In this document: in pieces, positions 58,533 to 64,000 of the stretch
How the letters are laid out: every line of letters begins with the position of its first letter
How positions within the stretch are numbered: position 1 is the stretch's first letter
NCBI GenBank assembly: GCA_013350335.1
Contig: CM023540.1
Location: forward strand, 24,345,175 to 24,409,174
Source of the DNA: Chimonanthus salicifolius
Taxonomy: Eukaryota > Streptophyta > Magnoliopsida > Laurales > Calycanthaceae
Direction of reading: 5' to 3'
DNA: 64,000 nucleotides
Position numbers and translations under genes: made by a program
Notes under the pieces: generated by a model
What the model saw: the letters and a program-made list of their open reading frames with translations, nothing else
Told to the model about the DNA's origin: nothing
The model's database searches: none

Positions 58533-60081
58533 TCACTGACACAGAGAAACCTTACTTGGATGACCCAATTGCAAGAACTCTCCAAACCATTCTTCTTCCG
58601 AACTGAGAAAAGAAGCCAAGGATCGAAGATCGTCGGCGCAGTCGCTCCTTGTCAGATCGTCCAGCATTTCTTCATTGAACAAGAGGTGATCATCGGCACC
58701 GTGTGTTAAGCTGATGTCAGTAGCATTTCCCCACATTGCATTGTTGTTGTCTCTGATTGCACCACTGCTGTGGTGTGTGAAATCAGAGACTAGAATGTCC
58801 GATAGACACAGCTGCCCGGCGTCGAAATCCGCTGGAGTGTTCAAAGAATCATCTTCTTTTGTACTTATCATAGGGAGTTCACAAGATTTAAAATCCATGG
58901 AATTTTGGTGGGTCGAATCTCCAACCATGATCCGGTCCTTCTGAACTTTATCTTCCAGTGATGTGACAAAAACCTTTGTGCATCTAAATGGCTTTGCTCG
59001 AACCACTTGGGTCTGGATCTCTTCGGCGGAGGGTTCAGTCGTAGGCTTCTCTGTGTGGTTATAGTGGTCTGGTTGAGTTGATTGGCCCGTAACCCTCTTC
59101 CCCAATTTTGTATTCCAATAGTTTTTAATTTCGTTGTCTGTTCGTCCTGGGAGACGCCCAGCGATTAGTGACCATCTGCAAATGACCAACAGATCCATGT
59201 CATTAATCACAAATTATCTAAATTACTCTTTGACAAATGATAAAATGCTGCTCTTATTTAAATGACATTATCAGGTGAGAGCAGCTTAACTGGTATTGTA
59301 CTCAAAATGTTAAAAAAAAAATTGAAGTGAAAGGATGTAATTATGAAAAGTAAGAAATTTTCACCTGTTACCCAGGAGCTTATGGAGTCTGATGATGAGG
59401 TCTTCTTCCTCAAGGGTGATGTTACCCCTTTTGATATCCGGCCTAAGATAATTCAACCAGCGTAGCCTACAACTCTTGCCGCATCGTTTTAGACCTGAAA
59501 GGAGAGATCAGATGCAAACTCAGAGTCAATGGAAGGTGATAAAAAAGTCTACAATACTAATTGCTGTCCAGTTTTTATCAAAAAACAGAAGAAAAGAAGT
59601 GTGCTTCCATTCTATCCAAACAAACCCATATAGAAACAGAGTGTAGTAATCTCAAGCCACCACTTTCTTCTTATTGAGCGAAATGGCTTGGCTTTCTCCA
59701 TTTTTCTTGTTGGACTGATGATTAGGAACCCATTTCAAGAAATGAGAGGCTTGAATTCGATTCTCACTCCACCTTATATGCCACTTCCCATAGAGTTATC
59801 CGGAGATGCTTGCACACTCCTCAAAATAAAGTTTTGTTCTATTTTTTCACTATGGACTTTTTACAAATACAAATAAGGGGAAAAATAAATAAGATGAATA
59901 AAAAGACTGGAAGAGTGTGGGAACTCTCTTCTTGGAATAAAAAGTCACCTGCTTTTTTGGGAAGACTTCTCCATTTCCCTTCTCCATGGAGCTTAATGTG
60001 GTCACTTAGAATCTGATCTTCTAGAGCAGACCAAGCTCCTCTGTTTAGTCCCTCTTTTGAGCAGCAAGGACTTCTTCCCAT
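58533..60081 (-). CDS. MYB-E: R2R3-MYB transcription factor, diverged subgroup 5-like
   Basis: Predicted 301-residue transcription factor. Exons: 59949-60081 (133 nt), 59365-59494 (130), 58533-59175 (643); introns of 454 and 189 bp, both with GT-AG borders. R2 begins [20 protein letters not shown]; the tryptophan spacing is the same as in C and D. R3 has [22 protein letters not shown], so the bHLH signature is complete. The C-terminal block [13 protein letters not shown] and the acidic [17 protein letters not shown] stretch correspond in position to those of A-D but differ in sequence, and the tail ends [21 protein letters not shown]. It is therefore an older paralogue, probably subgroup 5. 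The start was chosen from the standard 133-nt exon 1; an in-frame ATG 48 nt upstream (60129) exists but would add a tail not usual for the family. Confidence 0.9.
59129..59149 (-). promoter_or_regulatory. miR858-type target site in MYB-E
   Basis: Plus-strand TTTCGTTGTCTGTTCG then TCCTG; relative to recalled miR858 only the 3' end differs. Retained although most synonymous positions around it differ from A-D. Confidence 0.6.
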
Positions 60082-60173
60082 TTGGACTCCTATCAAAGAC
60101 AAACTACTCTTGTTCAGATCTCCTACCAATGACTTAGCCTACACTTGTATTAGTATCTCCAACATTTTTATAA
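60082..60173 (-). promoter_or_regulatory. MYB-E proximal promoter candidate
   Basis: On the minus strand TTTATAAAAA (plus-strand 60164-60173) is a good TATA-box candidate about 85-90 nt upstream of the ATG. A CCTACC core (plus-strand 60122-60127), a possible MYB site, lies between them. Unlike A-D there is no GA-rich leader, no MAASTFFFF upstream ORF and no CACCTAAC element here, so E is probably regulated differently. Confidence 0.4.
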
Positions 60174-63149
60174 ACTCCAACAACAAGAAGACCACATTTT
60201 TTTCAAATCTGTGTAAACTTCAATGCACTTCCCAAAACTTAGCACATGGGTTTTTGTTGGCAAAAGTCCACTTAATCTTACCCTCTTTCAGCAAATTTAT
60301 TCAACTTAAACCCCTAAATGGCGTGACAGAAGGAGCAAGCATCCTCATTGTTTGTACTACAAATCCCACTGATTAGCAACTAATTTGGATTTGTGTCTGA
60401 GTTTTGGCCACGTGCCCTTGAGCAGATTCATGTCAGAGATCACGTTTTTGGATTAAAGTAATTTAACCGTGATTAGAAAACTCATTGAAATTGACATTGG
60501 GATGGTGTCAGTAGACTCTTCTAATCTCAAATTTTCCTGCATCTGCCATCAGTTCAGTCTTCACAAGTTTTACACGTTGTGGGACTGATCCCTAGATCCC
60601 AAAATTTTGTGCTTCTTACCTCTTCTTTTGTCCCCACTAAACCCTTTTGTTAGATGACTACAATATTTAACTAAACCCATTAATTATTGAAGCATCTTTG
60701 ATTCATCAACGGTCTTCCATTTACTTACATATTTTTTATGGGACAACGATCTTTACATAGGGTATCTTGTATAATTTGACACGGGTTTTTCTGTATTACT
60801 CATTTGTCTTTCAAATTAGTTCGCCGAACCCTTTGGTGTAAGTGATTCAAAGGGTTCGGTGAGCCGATTCAAAAGGACAATATAGACAATATAGTAAAAC
60901 TCGTGTCGGATTACATAAAATACGCATAGGAGGATCGCTACCCTTTTGTATGACATTTTAATTTGAGACTATATGAAATGACCGAGCTTCTCATATTCAA
61001 CATAAATTAAACTAATATTTTGAATTATCAAATTAATTAGAATCTCTTAGGCTCCCAACCAAATGGTATCCAACATGGTTTATTTATAATGCATCTAAAT
61101 TACTTTAATCAACATTCAATGTAATTCAGGAAAACTCTAATTTGTGGGGCCACAGTCACTTTAATAGATCCATTCACTCTCACACCCACTTATCTCTTAC
61201 AAATTGTAGTTACAGCGAAATGGTAGTGATTTGTGCACCAACATAAAAGAAAATTTCAAATTTGAACTAAAACTCATAGTGCACAAATTACTACTCCATC
61301 AGAATTCAATTTTTACTGACCATTGATAAAACCCAATAAATTTTCAATATCAGATTAAGTTAAAATTTCAAAAAATTTAAAAATATGGCTTCACTTCAAA
61401 TTTGCTCATCTTTATGAACTCAAATAAAGCCCTCTTAGCTGTGTACTACTAAAAATAAAATCTGTGTGAACAGTTTTGAAAAGAGTTCCACTAAATATAA
61501 GAAAATTAAAAGGATTTGATTGCACATGGGTGGAAAAATAATTGGAGAAGTTACCAAGAAGTTTTGGTAGGTGCAGTGACCGGCATTGACTGTACCAATT
61601 CGAAGTTCGAAGGCAGTGAGTAATAGTGTATGAACAAGTGGATGGTGAAAAATAGTAGAAATGGCAGCAGATCCTTCGGTATCTGCATTTTTCTAATCCC
61701 TTTATAATTTCTAGAATCTTAGATACTCTTCTTACCAATCAACTTCTAGGTCCTATATAGTCTTCCATTAAAAAATTATAAGACTTTGGTTATTCATACT
61801 TGTTAGCAAATTTAATTTCAGATCACCCAATAAAATATATTCAATTTTTTTTTAAAAAAAAAACTAGTTCCCGATTGCTTGCACTGAGTCTATCTGCAGG
61901 TGGGAGTAGGTAATAGGACAAGTTTCATCAACATCAATGTTACTTAGGGCAGCCATGGTTGCGGATTTAAGGGTCATGGAAAGAAAATGTGGCTCTAAAT
62001 TCCATGATATCTAGATATTTGGATGGTTGTCTGCACATTTTTTAAAAGGAGTTAGTTTATTTTTCACAATGGGATTTAGCTATACTTTTTAAAAAGTACA
62101 AGTCTTTAAAAAAAATTCCTTTCAATGTGCACATCACAATGTAATATATAAAAGGTAGGTGCTAATTGATGAGAGAAAGGGCTATTAGAAAAGCTGTTAT
62201 ATTGTTGAGGTATGAGGATCAGGCAAAATTTATGAAGGGGATTTGACAAATGTAATAAAATAGGTTTAAGGTGAGAAAAAGACTTATGTGGAGTGTGATA
62301 CCTCAGTCCAAATTAGTGATTAATTTAGACAAATTTTAATTAATTAAATATTTTTATCCAATAATTATAAGTTTTGTTATGTTGATCATGAAGAATATTG
62401 AATGAGCTTCTCAACGAGTCCTGAGTTTGACTCGATCTGAGTCCGAAAAGCTCTTTCAAATTAAATGTTAAAGGTATAATAACATGTTATGATTATTAAT
62501 AATATTATTTTAGGGTTAAAACTTGACTGCTTTAGAAACAAAGTCATTTAATTTCATTTAAACCTCAAATTTTAGATCTTGCATTATTTTTAAAATCCGT
62601 ACTTAACGGAATGCCAATCTCAACCTAATTCTACTTATTTTCACTATCTAAAATTTTATAGGTGGCAAAACCCCACTTTGATAAGGAAGACAAATCCTAA
62701 AAATATACGAAGGAAGTTAATATTCAATTTGTAATATAATTGAGCCATTTGTATCTTCAGATTTCCTAAAATTTCAAGTTTTAATAGTTATTTTATATCG
62801 AGAAATGTGAGCCGTGGAATATTCTGTCATTTAGATGGAGTGATTTTTGACTCCGAAACACTTTGAAACTTTAAAATATTTTTATCAGACTAATTTAATC
62901 TATCTAATAATAAAATTAAATTTTCTTCATGAAATTCTTTAAAATTAAGAAATTTTATCAAATCGATGTTTTTTTTATTAAAACACTGCGTTGTTGACCG
63001 AATTTTCTATCCAAAATTTAATACTATGTTAATAACTTAATATCTGACCTAGTGGACTATTTAGATTAAATTAGTGGGACCTTGGAATACTCAGACTTAA
63101 CAAAGGATATAAGAGGAATTCTTAAAAAAAAAATCTTTTAAGATAAGGA
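60174..63149. other. Upstream region of MYB-E and intergenic DNA
   Basis: No gene recognised. It contains the MITE at 60740-60943. A segment near 62830-62990 ('ctttaaaatatttttatcag', 'aaaacactgcgtt') resembles one arm of the fold-back element at 16156-16915. Other open frames have no conserved content. Confidence 0.5.
60740..60943. mobile_element. Palindromic MITE, about 204 bp
   Basis: Imperfect inverted ends: left GGGACAACGATC, right reading inward GGGTAGCGATCC. Each is followed by a 'gacacgggtttt' / 'cgacacgagtttta' block, and the centre is 'gttcgccgaaccc...gggttcggtgagcc'. It shares these blocks with the element at 18714-19063. It lies about 660 bp upstream of the MYB-E start codon. Confidence 0.6.
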
Positions 63150-64000
63150 GAAAGCTACAATTGTAGCCTATAGGCAACGGTGGATGAATTCCATCCGTTA
63201 ATTGCCTACACGCATTCTCTATTCAAGGAGGTAAAGAGCAGAGGAAGTAAAGAAAAAAAAAAACACAAACTCCTCCAACGCCTCTCAGTGTCTTTAGCTT
63301 TCTTCTCTTCCTTTTCTTCTTCCTTTGTACATCCGCAAGGAGCAGCAAAAAAAAAAAGAGACAGCAGCAACTATTTACCTTATCTCGCTCTCTCTCTCTC
63401 TGTCTTCTCTTCCTTTCCTTCACCAGTCAAGCCGTCACTCTCTCATGTCTCTTTCTCTTCTTTCATTTTATGTTCTTCTTTTCTTTTGTTTTGTACACCC
63501 ACAAGCAACAGAAGCAGACAGTAGCAAGCCGAACTTCAAAGCTTCTCGTATCTACGTTGGGTTTTCAAACTTTAGGTGAAATATCGACGGATTTTTCGCA
63601 GTGAGAGATACCAAAATATGTAGCAGTTCAAAATTAGAATAGTTTAGTATTGGATTTTAAAATTAAAATTTTCAAAATGGAGGGAGGGTAGGCTTCTCTC
63701 TTAAATTTTAAATTATACCTTTAAAATCATTTTATTTTAAGTTTAAAACTTATTTTTCAGCTTTAATTAAAAGAGGGGAAAAGATTAATCCCATCTAACA
63801 ATTGTGTGTTTATTTTTATGCATTGTGTGTTTAAATTCAGTATCGTAACTTCTGGGCCACATTATCATCAGTAGTGGCGCTTAGTTACCCTGTGGATTCA
63901 TCAGTAGTGGCGTTTAGTCACTCGATGATACCATCTGAGGAGGCGCTTAGTCACCCGATGGTCTTAAAGTGGGGCACTGAGTACATTTTATATGTAATAT
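63150..64000 (+). mobile_element. Possible LTR entering from the right
   Basis: A CT-rich zone (63290-63480) is followed by AT-rich sequence and, at the window edge, a short tandem array. The order resembles the long LTR at 42767-46514 (CT-rich zone, then a minisatellite), but no terminal TG or target copy was found. The open frames in the CT-rich zone are compositional. It could also be the leader of a gene beyond the window. Confidence 0.25.
63867..63965 (+). repeat. Tandem array, three copies of a 32-33-bp unit
   Basis: Copies begin 'catcagtagtggcgcttagt' (63867), 'catcagtagtggcgtttagt' (63899) and 'catctgaggaggcgcttagt' (63932), each ending near 'cacccgatg'. The array may continue beyond the window. 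Confidence 0.75.

Overview
This window is nuclear DNA from a flowering plant. It is AT-rich, about 75-80% of it is spacer and transposon debris, and the only genes with a credible protein product have the standard three-exon R2R3-MYB layout (exons of 133, 130 and about 590-640 bp, with short introns). I cannot name the species from the sequence alone. No bacterial, organellar or viral genes are present, and almost every other open frame is noise in low-complexity, LTR or antisense DNA.

The core is a tandem cluster of R2R3-MYB transcription factor genes, all on the minus strand, called here MYB-A to MYB-E: A (14585-17320), B (23285-24506), C (34023-35263), D (49623-50849), E (58533-60081), plus E' (47448-47625), a fragment of an E-type gene. 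C, D and E have complete reading frames. A is broken by a 1-nt deletion in exon 1 and an hAT-type transposon in exon 2. B carries a 4-nt deletion in exon 1. The bHLH-interaction signature in R3 and a C-terminal block of the type [13 protein letters not shown] place the family with subgroup 5 (TT2 / MYBPA2-like) regulators of proanthocyanidin and flavonoid synthesis. This is inference from motifs recalled from the family, not from a search. A-D are very close paralogues; E is an older, diverged relative.

The spacers show how the cluster grew. A and C share a 604-nt exon 3 and one type of 3' flank; B and D share a 586-nt exon 3 and another. This fits duplication of a two-gene block (A-B giving C-D). 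The 6-8 kb upstream of B, C and D are paralogous, and the C unit ends inside exon 3 of an E-type gene (E'), marking a duplication breakpoint. An LTR insertion of about 3.75 kb at 42767-46514 is absent from the matching site at 57596-57600, which gives a filled/empty site pair.

Other mobile DNA: the end of a Copia-like LTR at 1-823; MITEs at 3808-4402, 4852-5173, 18714-19063, 48638-48844 and 60740-60943; a 577-bp tandem duplication whose second copy carries a 987-bp solo LTR (7785-8771); an LTR remnant with a tRNA-Asp-type primer site at 19266; a related 1.7-kb solo LTR (30756-32459); and a long fold-back element nested in the hAT insertion of MYB-A.

Regulatory points: all five MYB genes keep a miR858-type target site in R3; A-D share a GC-AG second intron, a nine-residue upstream ORF, a GA-rich leader and a proximal AC-element that lies next to an E-box in B-D.
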